From NCBI GenBank assembly GCA_029204225.1, contig CM055095.1, forward strand, positions 66,489,940-66,553,939: a stretch of 64,000 nucleotides of DNA, written 5' to 3'. Source of the stretch: Diphasiastrum complanatum. Its lineage: Eukaryota; Streptophyta; Lycopodiopsida; Lycopodiales; Lycopodiaceae. A program made the position numbers and the translations under genes. Positions 34,751 through 48,869 of this stretch are shown piece by piece (positions within the stretch are counted from its first letter, which is position 1; the number at the start of each line of letters is the position of its first letter). The notes beneath the pieces were generated by a model that saw only the letters and a list, made by a program, of their open reading frames with translations, ran no database searches and had not been told where the DNA came from.

Positions 34751-34910
34751 AGCAAAGATAATGCCCATTGGCAAAGAGCAATTAAGCTAAAGAGCTTTGT
34801 AAAACATAAAATATTAAACTAATTACTCAAAATATTAAGTCACTAACTAGAATAGTTGTAGTAATAGGTAATGCATGAAGCTTCAAACTCGCCACTCCTG
34901 CAAATTGAGC

Positions 34911-35423
34911 TCATCGAAGAATCGAAAGTGCCTCTAAATGTTGCAATGCAACATAAATACATTGATGATAGAAAGATAAAATGACTGATGATAACACTAC
35001 TCTTTGTCCTTGGCGCTTCACAACAAGCTCCGCACATAATGACAAGAAATCATTAAATTTATTACGAAGACATCCAAACGTTTCCAAAGCAAAGGGGATG
35101 AATTTTTCACCAAATGCAAGATCATTATAATCTCTCTCTTTCTCTTGAGCTGTGTGAGATGCAACAGCCCCTTGCGTGGTGGAAGAACGACGAAGAAGGT
35201 CCTGTCGAGAGGGATCAACAGTAACGACATCTCCGAGAGTGCGAATTCTCTCACGAGAGAGAACAAGGTCAACACGTCGATGAGATGATTGCCCAGATGG
35301 CCCTGGCAAAACGTGTGTCTGCTCTCGAACAACATGGAAGCCACTATCATGAGCAATAGCTGCAAAAACGTCACGAATGGAATCATGTGACACTATACGA
35401 TCACTTCCTGAGGGGCACCGCAT
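34911..35423 (-). pseudogene. 170-aa ORF resembling the endonuclease-like tail of a non-LTR element
   Basis: The frame shows HDSIRDVFAAIAHDSGFHV, then RRVDLVL, then LGDVVTVDPSR about ten residues on, then AVASHTAQEKERDYND, FIPFALETFGCL and FNDFLSLCAELV. The order (R-x-D-x-V, D-V-x-V-x-P, a Lys in an A-x-x-K-E helix, F-x-P-x-x-x-E-x-x-G) is like the restriction-endonuclease-like domain found C-terminal to some RTs. That is a pattern match from memory, not a search result. No RT is present next to it; an isolated fragment is most likely. A simple host gene is the alternative. Confidence 0.4.
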
Positions 35424-37939
35424 AAGATGCTACCCAGAGACCCATTATTGTACATATGTGTGTTACTATAAAGTCTTAAAAGAAAATCATTTCCAAGATC
35501 ATGTTAATGATTCTAATCGTAATCCGAATTGCTCAAGTTTCCTTTGTATTTTGAAGGCACCTCTCCCCACACAATGTTCATGCGGATTTACAACCAAAAT
35601 TTCAGGTGATCATTCTTCTCATGATCAGCCAATCAAATGTTGACACATAGCACATGAGCTTTTTGGTGGAATACGCTTTGGATAGCCAATGACGCGAGCT
35701 GCCACATAGCACATGCACATTTCACCAAACAACAAAATTGACAAAAATGTACAAAAATTTGCACTAGAAATGCGAAAAAAATATCTAGAAAAAAAAAAAA
35801 AAGTTCTGCCTCCGCACATTGGAATTACGCAAGGAAAGGCCCTCTTCCTCTCGAGTGGTCTACATGCTCGAGCACACGCCCTGGGGTTCTCGGCCTAGGG
35901 CAGTGGGCTCTGCTAGGGCGGAATGCCCTCGAGGGAGGTCCTTTTCCTCCACGTAACAACCTACTGATTTTTTCACAGTGTATTTTAGTAAAACCTTAGA
36001 AGCCACAATATCACACCTGATTTATTATTCCAAGAATTGATGGAGTAATAAATGTGTAATGCATTATTACTAGACATCTTCCAAAGCACATTACATTTTG
36101 TAAGGTACGTTTACTATCATTAAAAAGTCTTGATCATGTATTTATCATAAAATTAAATTATTAAACTTACTATTTTTAGCAAATCGTGATTTGTGGTCTA
36201 TTTTTAAAAAAAAGTCAGTAAGTAATCATGGCAAGGGAAGGCCCCCGCCCGGGAGCCTTCCGCGCCTGGGAGGTGCCTCGGGCTGTAGCCCTCTAGGTTT
36301 GGGGGTTTCCCTGTACGTGAGAGGCACTTATTTTCAAGGTCCCATTCATGAGTCTTATGTATTTTCAAGATTCCATCCATCATAACTTTCTATTTTGAGG
36401 GAAATTATAGCCAATCAAATTTCTAGAACATAATGAGGTCGTATTGTTATGACCTAGGTAATGGTGGTCCCCAAACTCAATTTGGACCATTCATTTATTC
36501 AAGGTTTGAGAAGACACAATTATGTATAAAGGGAAGGCCCTCGTGACCCATTTGAGGTTCTTCCCCAACATAAAGCACTGCTAGAAAAATGCTAAGAATA
36601 TATTTTACTATCTATAGTAAAGTTTGAGACATCCATAATTGCTATTCATAGTAAAAACACATTAAGAATGTGTATGCATTAGGGAAAATGTGAGATCAAA
36701 ATGAGCCCTTTAACACGTTTGACTTTAGAGAGAGGTTACGTAGAGAGAGAATGGAAACCAGTATCGTTTGGTTGCCATTTTTCGAGTTTCTGGTAATGAC
36801 CGCATTCTAATTAGTGTGGTTAAAACTAGCTCTAACTTTGGGCATTAATTAGTTAAGCGTGCTTGTAATTACGAAAGTCGAAATTTCTTTGCATGTTTCA
36901 GCCAACTTGAAATCTTCGTATTTTCTTTGCAAAATATGTAGCGGGAGCACTACAAACTCAAATTTTTGTATGCTCATAGTAAAATATGAGGTGGGAGAAT
37001 TATGAGCTTGACATAGTCAATACAAAGCATGAGGTATTGATGATCAATCTTTTGAGATGTTATAGTTTTCAACAATGGAAAAGTTTCATTTTCAACAAGT
37101 GATACACCTCGAAGGCCTCCATGTCTCATGCCAAAGGAATATAGTTCAATAGCATTTTGTAAATGAGTAAAGGTAATATATTTAGAATGAATAATAACAA
37201 TACAATCTCAAACTTAAACTTTTGATTGAAAGAAAATAGTACATCAGAACCAATATAATATCAACTTACCAGATCATAATCATCGAATGTAACAATGTTT
37301 CTTCTACTAATGTCATGTCCTCCAATAGTTTCTACATTGCTCGAGGAGATTATTATTGAGTCCTCGGAGGATATTTTTTTGGATTTCAAAATTCTTCTTC
37401 ATTCGGCAAAGTTTTCTCATAGGCTTTTGATAATTCAATTATGGCCTTCAAAGCCTCCTTTCCAGATTTCCAGTTGTCGTCTTTATCAAAATCTATCTCA
37501 CTTTTGAGATTGTTATAACTATAATCAATAATGTCAAAAAATTCTAAGAACTGTTTTGCGTAAATTGAGAAGACTTTATCCTCCCTCATATTAAAAACAT
37601 CTTCTATATCATTAAAATGCCAAGCGTGTCAGCATTATGCCGAAGGATTTCACAGTTGTGTTCAGGTTATGGGACTCATATGACAACTTTGCTGAGTGCT
37701 TCTACCTAGCTCCATCCTCTCCCCCGAAACTGGTAACTGAAAAGAAAAAAACGAAAGCAACCTCGACTTGACTAATATTGCGTGTGCAAAATGGGTGAGT
37801 CTCAAAGAGGAGGAGGTCCCTTGGTACCCCTCAAAAAGTCAGGGATTTTTCAAAGACCTCTTCGTTCAAGGACATTTTGAGAACAATATATTTTTCTTCT
37901 CCTAAATCTCGTAAGTCTCATAAATCCCCATCCAAATCT
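35424..37939. other. unassigned stretch
   Basis: No gene was recognised in 2.5 kb. Two GC-rich islands interrupt AT-rich DNA (35820-35955 and 36225-36320), the second with GCCCGGGAG and GCGCCTGGGAG words. A minus frame at 37386-37589 (67 aa, acidic, with YSYNNLKSEIDFD) is unassigned; its nearness to the copia gag fragment downstream suggests it may be gag debris. Confidence 0.35.
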
Positions 37940-38192
37940 TGTGTAAGGTTTAGAATGTGTCCTTTTGGAAAGTCATGTGGGAGCTAGCCCCACTCTCAAT
38001 CCACCAAGTGTCCTTTGAGTTATTTTTGCTTGTTGGGGTGGATGTAGATGCCATCAAAGATGAGATCTCCTCATCTCCATCCTCTTCATATGCAAGGTTC
38101 CCTTGTTTGTCCTCCTCCTCTTTTGGTCTTAGCCTCTTGTAGCATTCGGATGCATAATGCCCCTTCTTTTTGTTAGATTTTATAATGCTCAA
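37940..38192 (-). pseudogene. copia gag zinc knuckle and protease start
   Basis: The minus frame reads KKKGHYASECYKR (second half of a CX2CX4HX4C knuckle), an acidic linker, then TWWIESGASSHMTFQKD, the copia retropepsin site with the catalytic Asp replaced by Glu. The fragment ends there; adjacent sequences are of other origin. Confidence 0.8.
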
Positions 38193-38300
38193 CCTTAAAC
38201 AAATCTTTCAAGTAATGAGCATCTTGAAGAACTGAAGGCCAACTTCATAATTTCGGACCTTCACATTTTTCTCTTTTTCTTTTTACCTTAACATTTTTCA

Positions 38301-38575
38301 GGCACCTTCGCCTTTTTCGCAGATCAGCGAAAAATGCGACACACTTGCCAAGTGGCCAGAAGCCTTAGAAATCATTCTTAAGGCACCTTTTGCTTTTTCG
38401 CCTTCTTCGCATTTTTCCTTTACAAAAAATACGACACACTGGCCAAGTGGCCAGAATGCCTTAGAAACCATTCTTAAGGCACCTTTTGCTTTTTCGTCTT
38501 CTTCGCATTTTTCCCTTCATAAAAAATACGACACACTGGCCAGAATGACTTAGAAACCATTTCTAGACCACCTTC
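38301..38575 (+). repeat. tandem array of three units, about 81-97 bp
   Basis: Units start GGCACCTT at 38301, 38382 and 38478. Each holds CTTTTTCGC, AAAAATGCGACACAC (or ATACGACACAC), GGCCAGAA and CTTAGAAA. Copies are diverged and the last is truncated. The array directly precedes a copia protease fragment. Confidence 0.85.
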
Positions 38576-38594
38576 ACCTTTTTTGCCTTTAACT

Positions 38595-39026
38595 TTCATG
38601 ACCAAAGAAGGAGAACAACAGGATATCGATTCTTGGTATCTAGACTTCGGAGCAACTCAACACATGACTCACCATCGCGACTGGTTCAACGACTACAAGT
38701 CATTTACCCACTGTCGAGTTGTGCAACTTGGAGACAACTCATCACATACAATTGGAGGTGAAGGAACAGTCAGAGTTGAGTTCAAAAGAGGTGAGGTCAA
38801 GTTGCTATCCAACATTCTCCACGTTCCAAATCTGACCAAGAATCTGCTCTCAGTTAGCAGAATCACCAATTCAAGTCAGAGGGTCGAATTCGATACGGAT
38901 GGCTACACAATTCTTGACAAATCCCGGAAGGTGCTACTCTACGGAAGAAGAAGCGGCTATTTTTACAAACTTAGCCACTGCTACTCTTCTAACAGTCAAG
39001 CTCTTCACACAGCCACTTCTGAATAA
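38595..39026 (+). pseudogene. copia protease and pre-integrase fragment
   Basis: The plus frame shows SWYLDFGATQHMTHHRDWF, the retropepsin site with Ser of D-S-G replaced by Phe, followed by VQLGDNSSHTIGGEGTV, ILHVPNLTKNLLSVSRI and YFYKLSHCYSSNSQALH. It is closest to elements A and B in wording (HCYSNTSQAL in A). It ends at a TAA (39024-39026) before the zinc-binding part of the integrase; nothing further of the element is readable. Confidence 0.85.
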
Positions 39027-39500
<474 letters not shown>

Positions 39501-39540
39501 ACGCCCTCCCTGCACGCACCAAGTACAGACGTCTAAAAAA

Positions 39541-39990
39541 TCTAGCTACAAACAAGGAACTCTTGAGACTCCAATAGAGAATGATGTCCATGAAGGATCT
39601 TTCACCACCTCTTAAAGGATCCCTTACAAGATGTTCCACAAATGTGTCTATATACATGTAGCACACTTCAAAACTAAACACCATGCCAAGCCATGGATTC
39701 AAAGGCATTTTGTGCACTTGAAGATACATCAATTAAACTATTAAGTGCATACATAATGTTGCCAAAGACAACTTGCCTTGCTTGATCCATATGATTGAGC
39801 CTTGATGGCTCCATCTTGATACTCAAGGTTCTTCTTGGAGTCCTCGGGTATTGAGCTTGCTCCTCCACTTGACTTGATTCCAAATCATCAATGAGTTGAA
39901 TAAGGTGTTGATCCAAAGGTGCTTCTTCAAGTTGACAACTTCTTTGGTGGAAAACAAATAGATTCTACAATCTCTACTTGAGGAGCAAAA
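39541..39990 (-). pseudogene. copia integrase-RT linker fragment, dispersed copy 1
   Basis: The plus strand shares long blocks with 57637-58110 in the same orientation: AGCTACAAACAAGGAAC, ATGATGTC(C/G)ATGA, TTCACCACCTCTTAAAGGAT. On the minus strand it reads RRTLSIKMEPSRLNHMDQARQ, comparable to the linker before RT in element D (HKVEPSRLTYIEKGK). No catalytic domain remains. Confidence 0.6.
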
Positions 39991-40135
39991 TAATATCATT
40001 ATTCATATCATTGAAATAGGATAATCTTTGGTCCTTACATTGGAATGATCAGAGTCAAAGCATGTGGACCCAAAGATTTTCAATACAAATGAAGTTTCAT
40101 CTTTTATGACACTATTCAAACTATAAAAATAGTCA

Positions 40136-41119
40136 TCAGCAAGAGGTTCCATAGGGTTGTCCTTTTCGTGCTCTTTTTCCTCCGCTTGTGCTCTCTGTAC
40201 CCAGTGTCATATCTTCTGGTACTATCTCCTTTTCCCTCCCATTCGGATATGGCATTGAAGTTGAGGGTTGGTCATCAGTGACCGATGGCGGTGGTGAGGG
40301 AGCCACTTCCTTCCTCTTCTGTGCTCGCATAACGGCTAACACATGGACATGGAAATGTTGCCTTTCTGGTGGCATCCCCGCCGGAATTGTTGCTCATTGT
40401 ATTGCAATGAAGTTCAATGGTGCGCTAGTCCCAGGTCTCAATGGACAACTCTTGAAGCAGTGTCCATAACCGCATTCTCAGTAGAAGGATGTACATTGTC
40501 CCTTGTAAGGACATTCAGCAATTTTGTGACCTTCACCACATCCGTAGCAACCGTAATTTCTTCCGCCTTGATGCTGAGTTTGAGCTGCATAGGTTTCAAT
40601 ATATTCATTTATGGCAGGATCCATATATGGTTCATCCAGCCCATACCATTGTTGTTGCACAAGTTGAGGTGGTACTGGCATCTCTAGTTCTGCTGCTGTC
40701 AAGTTTACGTGGGCCACTTGTGGATTGGCTGGCCCCAGTGGTGCAGGTAAGGCCATACGTTGATGATTATTCGGTGCGTCATATCTGGGTGCCGTATTTG
40801 GTGCCCCTCGATGCTTGTAGATCTAGAGGAAGCGGATGGGATCTGATGATTTGTCATATTCTGGTATCTCCATCTGAGGTGCCCTCTGGACTGCTTGCAA
40901 GAGAGCGACAAGTACGGGTTGACCCATTGGATCCATTGGCACGGATTCTGGTTCTGTCTCTTGTTGCGCAGCTGCTAATCTGGGAAGGTGTGGTGTCTGA
41001 TTTGCTGTCCTTCTTGCTACTGATCGTCCAGATCTCAGATTCATCCTATGGTGGGGTCCAAGATAGTTGGATCTTGCTTGTACAATGGGATGCACTCTGG
41101 ATCTTAAGGATCTAATCAA
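40136..41119 (-). pseudogene. Ty3/gypsy gag remnant (element G)
   Basis: Minus frames give MNLRSGR and a Pro/Gln-rich stretch, EIPEYDKSSDPIRFL, then (40756 down) PQVAHVNLTAAELEM, a GGRNYGCYGCGEGHKIAEC zinc knuckle (CX2CX4HX4C near 40510) and a basic/Ser-Pro tail to 40136. Two frame changes separate them. Order and strand fit gag of the element whose LTR and primer site lie at 42253-43153. Pol is not found below 40136, so the element is truncated. Confidence 0.7.
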
Positions 41120-41239
41120 TCTGATTGGCCAGAAGTGAACTCAGGCTCCTTACGATGGTTTTCCTTGATAGCTTTTTACTCCTTACACTGATTGACCTGA
41201 GATTTTGACAGTAGCTAGATCTGGTGCACATCTTTCAAC

Positions 41240-41975
41240 TGATCTAGTCTGCGAGGGTTCTCTTGTGTGAGGGTTGGCTGTGTGAGGGTTAGTTGTTTTG
41301 CAGACAAAAAACCTTGAAATCTCTCAGATCATTGGGAAATAACTCTCGCAAGGATAACAAGAGCTGAATCTGGTCTTGATGTGACTCTCAAAATCTTTGC
41401 GGGAGTTAACTCTCACAACAAGTGAAAATTTCACTGTTTGCAAGGTTTCAAAACCACTAATTTGGCTTGATCTTCACCAATAATCAGTACTAATTCTCAA
41501 AGGCTTCATCACTAATGGAAATTGTCATTCTGGATCAATTGGAGTGGTCTGCGAGAGTTCTCTCTGAATGGATTTGCTAGATCTTCACTATTTAGTGATT
41601 TTTTAGCACTTAAACCCAATTTTTTGCTCATTGGAATCAAACTAACTCTCGCAAACTCTTTTGTGTCCTGGTCTCACTGAGATGGAACTTCAGAATTCTC
41701 TACGAGGGTTCTTGCCTACTAGAACTGAAAATTTTAGTGTCTGCGAGGGTTCTTTGGTATTTTTCCCGTCTTTTTTCCATTAGGAACTCTCGTACAGGCA
41801 CTTAGACAGTGAGCTTGAAATTTTTTTGGTTTTTTACAAGGATTTCTTAGATTTCTATGATTTTTTTTTTCTAATTTTTGCAATCTGCTTAGAATTAACT
41901 CTCGCAGGCTTCTATGCAGGTCTGGGACAGTACCTAGGAGCTGCTGCCAGCCATGCGAGGGTTATCTCTCACTAG
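41240..41975 (-). repeat. leader of element G with dispersed GCGAGGGTT/AACTCTCGC motifs
   Basis: About ten occurrences of GCGAGGGTT, GTGAGGGTT, GCGAGAGTT or the reverse form AACTCTCGC(A) are spaced irregularly through this non-coding stretch, at for instance 41251, 41347, 41566, 41651, 41740, 41900 and 41955. Both orientations are used. The stretch lies between the primer site and gag. Confidence 0.7.
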
Positions 41976-42252
41976 TTTTGGAGAAAACAAAATCTGATGG
42001 AAATTTTGGCTCTTTTTCTCTCCAAAATGTAAATTGGTGTGTTTTTTTGGATTTTCTCAGGTTTTGGTTTGGATGTCAAGCCCTTAGAGACTGTTCAGGG
42101 TCTCCTCTACCCTCTCACACCTCCTCCACTAGTTGTGAACAGTCCAAACACAGAAAAATACAGAAAACTAACTCTAAACACCCAAAAATCTTCCTAAAAC
42201 TACTCCAAAAAGCAAGAAATAGTTAAAATACAGCTATACTAGTTAGTGAAAA

Positions 42253-42268
42253 CCTATCAACGGCACCA
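42253..42268 (-). other. primer-binding site (tRNA-Asp-like) of element G
   Basis: On the minus strand TGGTGCCGTTGATAGG follows the LTR end with one spacer base. Plant Athila/Tat-type gypsy elements use TGGCGCCGTTGCCGGG (tRNA-Asp); 12 of 16 bases agree. Confidence 0.6.
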
Positions 42269-42269
42269 C

Positions 42270-43153
<884 letters not shown>

Positions 43154-43156
43154 GTT

Positions 43157-44965
43157 GTGGATAGAGCAACTGTACTCTGCTTCTTACTTGACCAGGAAAA
43201 GCAACTGTCACAAAGCTGGAATACATACCCTGTGGTGGATCTACGATCATCATAGTCACCTTTTCAATCTGCATCCACATAGCCACACAACTCATGTAAA
43301 CTCTCATGCTTCCTGTACACCAAGCCATAATCTGAAGTGCCTTTGACATAACGCAAAATGCGTATGGATGCCTTCCAATGCCTTTCCATAGGTGCTGCCA
43401 TAAACTGACTTACAATACCAACAATATAGCATATATCTGGTGTAGTCGTGGTAAGATAAATCAAGCTCCCTACTAATTGCCTATACAGCGTAGCATCAAA
43501 TGGTTGTGATTTGTCAAGCTTAGAAAGCTTTTTACCTGGCTCAATAGGAGTGTTCACTGGCTTGCAATCCTGTAGCCTGAACCTATGCAACAACTCTCTA
43601 ACATACTTCACCTGTGTTAAACCCACCTCATGTCCTTTTTGGCACACCTCTACTCCAAGGCAATAATGCATTAGGTTGAGATCTGTCATCTCACATTGTT
43701 CCATGAAATCTTTCTTGATCATATTTATCATCTCTTGATTATTTCCCATAATAATCAGGTCATCAACATAAAGAACAACCAAAGCAACCATATCATCAAA
43801 GCATAAGACATAAAGATTGGATCAGAGTGTGTTCTCAGAATCCCCTTAGAATGAAAGTAAGCATCAATCTTGCTGTACCATGCACATGGTGCTTGTTTGA
43901 GACCATAAAGTGCTTTCTTCAAGCGAGATACTTTATTCTCTTGTCCTTTCGCTATAAAGCCTTCAGGTTAATCCATGAACACCTCTTCTTCTAACTCACC
44001 ATTTAAAAAAACAAATTTCACATCCATCTGATGTAAAGACCAACCAAAATGTGAAGCTAAAGCAACAAGTAGACGTAGAGTATTCCACTTACATACTGGC
44101 GCAAAGGTCTCCTCATAGTCGATGCCTTTACTTTGTGCATAACCTTTGATCACCAATCTTGCTTTGTACTTTGCTATACTTCCATCTGCAGGGTACTTAG
44201 TCCTATACACCCATTTACAACCAATGGGTTTCTTGCCAACTGGTGGTTCCAGTAAGTCCCATGTGTTATGCTTAGCAATTGACTCCTTCCATGGCCTTGA
44301 CCCAAATGTCATCATCCTTCGTTTCAACATAAGTCGAAGATTCTTTGCTTCGAATTATACTAGATAAGAAAGCATAATTTGCTTCATACCTATCAGGTTG
44401 TGTCTTCTCTCTTGTTGATCTTTGTATCTCTCCCTGGATAGATGTTCCTGGAAAGTCATCTGTGTCACGGCTCTCCATCAATCTCTCAAACCACTTAGAG
44501 AGCTTCCTTTCAGGTGATCGGCTTCCTAGTGAAAATGTATCCCATGATACATCTTTCTCCTTGCGTTTGTCACCTGCAACTTCAATCCTTTTTGCACCAA
44601 AAGGTTTATCTCTACCTCTCCAACTTGTCTCTTGAGGTTGAGTAGTAGTATCATGAGGTGTATCCACATGTCCATCACTAGAAAAGTCAACAAATGGATC
44701 ATCAACAAGAGGAATCCTCACTGTACCATCTTTCCCACTGGATGTGTCCGTCTTCTCAGCATACTCATCTTCATACATCTTGGATTCATCAAAGATAACA
44801 TCATGGCTAACATGTATTTTGTTCTCCATTGGATCAAAACATCTATAGCCCTTCACACGATCATCATATCCTAGGAAAATGCACTTGATAGCTTTTACAT
44901 CAAGCTTACGTCTCTCTTCCTTAGGAATGTGTACAAAGGCCTTACATCAAAAGATTCGCAAGTGG
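43157..44965 (-). pseudogene. second copy of copia family C (integrase tail, RT, RNase H start)
   Basis: It is closely similar to 11890-13560 over the linker (PQETSWRGRDKPFGAKRIEV), RT (CKWVYRTKYPADGS, HQMDVKFVFLNG, catalytic YVDD at 43759-43770, HYCLGVEVCQKGHEVGL) and RNase H start ([17 protein letters not shown]). It stops at 43157 where the element G LTR begins, and at the other end within the integrase near 44965. Frame breaks lie near 43810, 43968 and 44290. Confidence 0.88.
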
Positions 44966-45617
44966 TTCACCTTTGGTGAAAAGCCCCTCTCGCCGATGGA
45001 TGCAATACCCAAGAAGCGTTATGATATTCATAAGCAAAATCCATGTGCCATCGTCTTTCTTCTCGTTATAAAAAATTGCAGAGTAGATCAAGGATCTTGG
45101 TCTCCTTCTCATCGCCATAGCTTGAAGAATCTCACGTTCGAATATGTCAACATGAGAGTCAAGGGCATAATAGGTGCTAAAGCATTATAGTTTTGTGCTT
45201 TGTTGCGATAACTGTTATTTTCAAGTCCCAAGATAAATTTAACTTGAGGTTAATCTAAGCAGTTTATAACCACGGGCTGCACATGTCAGCCAATAATATG
45301 CTTCCAATCTGCCGGACCGAAAATTCAATTTGTCCCAATTTTTTTCGAGTCAAGTGAGTTATGTTACATAGAAGCCACTATGTCAAGAGATTAGAGCATA
45401 TTGTGATTGTGAATCCATTAGGAAGTTTGAGATGAGTGTATGCAAATCGTAGATTATATGACTGTCAAACAATTTTAATAAGTGTCTACTCTATATCGGA
45501 ATGATCATTCTGATACTCTACACTCTATTCAACTAACAACTTAGAAATTAGATGATAAATCTTGCTCTGATATCATGAAGGTATCAGATGCAATAAATCA
45601 AATTGAGATAACAACAT
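44966..45617. other. unassigned stretch
   Basis: No coding family was recognised. On the minus strand it follows a primer-like site and LTR candidate, where a leader and gag would be expected, but no gag motif was read. Confidence 0.3.
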
Positions 45618-45629
45618 GCTCGGATACCA
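45618..45629 (-). other. primer-binding-site-like sequence
   Basis: On the minus strand TGGTATCCGAGC follows CCCAGCA, one base different from the copia TGGTATCAGAGC site. A second, less exact GATATCAGAGCAAG lies at about 45571. Confidence 0.5.
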
Positions 45630-46414
45630 TGCTGGGATTCAGAAGAAGTATCGGGAGTGGCTGATAATCCTCAGTACATGAACCTACATCTATTGGATTT
45701 GAGATTTGCTTTGATTACTCGAAGATAGATCTACTTGATCCAAGCCTCGAAGTCGCTTTGATCAAAATAGTCAATTTCATAGACATGCATGAATTAGATT
45801 GATTTACAATATAATTGCGGAAGTAAAATAGAACAGATCTTAGAGCATTACAATCGACACAAATTATCAATCACATGAGTAGTTTAATCTATGAATCAGT
45901 TTCTGTACAAGACTAGGACTCAAACAAAAACAGAAATAATGCAAACGACACGACACGACAATGCTCGAATTTTTGAAAAGTTTGACTTAGTCAAAGAATG
46001 TGTACAAATCTGAATGCAGTTGCCTACACGATTTTTCTAATATAATACTCTATGATAACAGAGAAAAAGATGGAATAAGACACAAAGTTAAAATAGTCTA
46101 AGAGTAAGAGTAACCTTTTGTAACTTAGTAGTAACTTCTTTACATCGATTGTTATCGAATATATACACATGGCTATCTAATTAAAAGAATGCTTAATCTG
46201 TATTTTCACAAATAGGATTATGGCACTACATGTTGTTAGTAGTTGTCGGACAGAATCTGGTTCCATTAGATATTTTGTCCGAGCATGATAGTGTTGATTT
46301 GCCAAATAATCGAGAGTCAATGGTGACTACTCAATAGTTCAATGATGGTTGAATAGTTGATGGTGATTATCGTATAAACGATGATACCCAGATCAATGGT
46401 TCAACATGTCAACA
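45630..46414 (-). repeat. candidate LTR of a minus-strand copia element
   Basis: It would begin TGTTGACATG (about 46414) and end CCCAGCA (45630) just before the primer-like site, giving about 785 bp. The upper boundary is chosen only on the TGTTGA start. No partner LTR was found. Confidence 0.35.
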
Positions 46415-46614
46415 GAAACACTATCATCGAATACTTTGTATTTATGCAGAGTATGTGTCTGTACAAGTACTTACACACATCAAATGAATGGATCTAGATT
46501 AGCAATGCGATAAAGGATGGAGAAGATAGAAATCCAAGACAAAGAAGATGTTAAAGTATACAAAAGGAACAACTAATTTTAGTTTGATTACAAAAGACAA
46601 CATGATTTACCTAA

Positions 46615-47040
46615 ACTATAGAGTTATCTTGAAACTGACTGGGCTAAGAACGTGTAAATGATAGAAGATTAACCACATTAGCAATGGTTGTTTTTTGTGG
46701 TCCAGCAAAAAGCAACATATTATATCTCTTTCGACCATTGAAGCTAGATATAAAGCATTAAGTTTAGCAACTCAACAAACCATTTGACTACAACAACTAT
46801 TAGTTGAAATTGGTATGAAACAAACACAAAGTACAATAATTTTAAATGATAGCCAAAGTGGAATATAGTTAGCAAAAAACCATTGTTTTATGCAAGAACA
46901 AAACATATAGAGGTAAAATGTCAGTTTATACATGAGAAGTTGCAATCTAGGGATGTGAATGTAGCACACTACAACACTAGATTTACAATTGGCTAACATA
47001 TCTATGAAATTTTTGGGCAAAGACTTCATAACAAAGCTAG
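46615..47040 (+). pseudogene. copia RNase H remnant
   Basis: The plus strand reads TDWAKN, then WSSKKQHIISLSTIEARYKA, SLATQQTI, LLVEIGMKQTQST, a frameshift, then YARTKHIEVKCQFIHEKL and DVNVAHYNT. Internal TGA (46795) stands where Trp is expected. It is short and truncated; the RT is gone. Confidence 0.75.
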
Positions 47041-48869
47041 CATAGAAAAGAGTTCATACAAAACTAGATAACATGAAATTTGATGAAAGCACAAATCTAT
47101 GAGAATAAGACCGACTTTTACTTTATTGTAATTGTGATGCTTTGATATAATATATTTCTATGCTTAGTTAGCATGCTATCATGGAGGCATGTTCCGTTCA
47201 TGTTCTTATATTTCTTGAAAATGTTAATGATTAAGGGAGTGAGTTAAATGAGTGCAATCATTAATGTTTCTTTGACGATTCTTTTTTTGAATTCTCTTTA
47301 AGCTTCTAGACAGTCTGATCTTTATCGAGCCCTAGTTCTTATACATATTGTATTGCTTCTCTATTATGATAATTTATACAGTTGGGTGTGGGAGTTTGCT
47401 GGAGAGCGTTTCCTATGATGAAATTATGTGGTTAATCGATTATGTTGATTTAGATTTGTAAACTTTTTTCACACATCATATATACATTTACCAATTAGAA
47501 AATTTGAGCCATTGATTTTGCACAACTGCAAGCAAGATATGATGTGCCAAATATGCGAGATATTGATCAATCTTTGATAGTTTTGAATGTGTGTGTGAAT
47601 ATCACGTTCTTCACTAGATTTTTGATGGCTATCTATTCAAAGACCCTTTTTGACCAAGGTAACATGCCCATAAAAAAAAAACAAATTTCATTTTGGAGTT
47701 CTATTAGAGTAGATATGGGCATTTCTTAGTTAAAGTGTTGAAATATATTATTTCAGGCACAATTTATACCTAAAACCAGAACAATTTACACAAAAACACA
47801 CTAGAATTTTACTATATAAATTCATTTACACACAAAATAGTAGCACACACTGTGAATCCAATTTGTTTCTCTCTACTAATAAAAATCCGTTACGGCATGA
47901 AAATTGAGATATTTTCTCGGCCATTTTCTTGTCCATCCAGATAAGTGATTTTATGCACAAACAAGTCACGTCTATCTCGAGTTATTTTCTAGCAACTAAG
48001 CATGGATTTGATGCACTCTTTGTGCACATGCACACAAAAGTGTGCTGACAACAACTGTATTGTTAAAAAGTGGCCCTTACCATTAGCATGGTAGAGCCAC
48101 TAACATGCTTACGCTTTTTTCATGACTGAAGCACTCTACATGATTGAGAGATTCAACTCATTTGATCATTAATGAAATTTGACTAAATGAGGTGCTCTTC
48201 CAAATGTACATAAGTTAAGAAATGATTAGCTTATTGTAAAAAGTAAAGGCTTGTTACTATCATGCCACTTCATGTTTCTAAAATTCTTGTTTCACATGCA
48301 CTTAGTCGTTAATCTAGAAAGAATTACGAACTACAAAGAGCTGGCCACTTCTGAAAAGTGTTACTGAACAACAAGATACTCATGTATTTAGGCTAGACTA
48401 AATTAGTCAAACCATTAAATGATAGTGAGTCAAATTGTAACTAGATTAATCTTACATTGATAATTTCGTTGGAGATACATTAGAAAGTGGTGAATCAATA
48501 TTTACCAGATGACAAATAGTAGCCAACAACTTGTGAGGTATTTGAATGGTAAATTCCATACGTCAAGCTAACAAAACACGAACAACTAAAGATATCAACA
48601 TTATTGTGTGAGATAATGGTGACTCGGAAGTAGTAAGTCTCTTCATATTTAAGGAAACTTTGATATCATACATAAAAATATTGTTACTTTGATTATGCTA
48701 GCTTTGTGTGATCTTCTCTAGACTCTTTGTGGCATTTATGAAAGTAGGACTAGTTTACCACAAATATATAACGCATGAGATTGAAGTCCCTTTTGACACA
48801 TCAATGATCATATTCTTCTACTTAGATTAATAAAGTGCAATAGTTGTCACTAGGGATGATTTGATTGTC
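47041..48869. other. unassigned AT-rich stretch
   Basis: No gene or named repeat seen; open frames are short. Confidence 0.4.
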
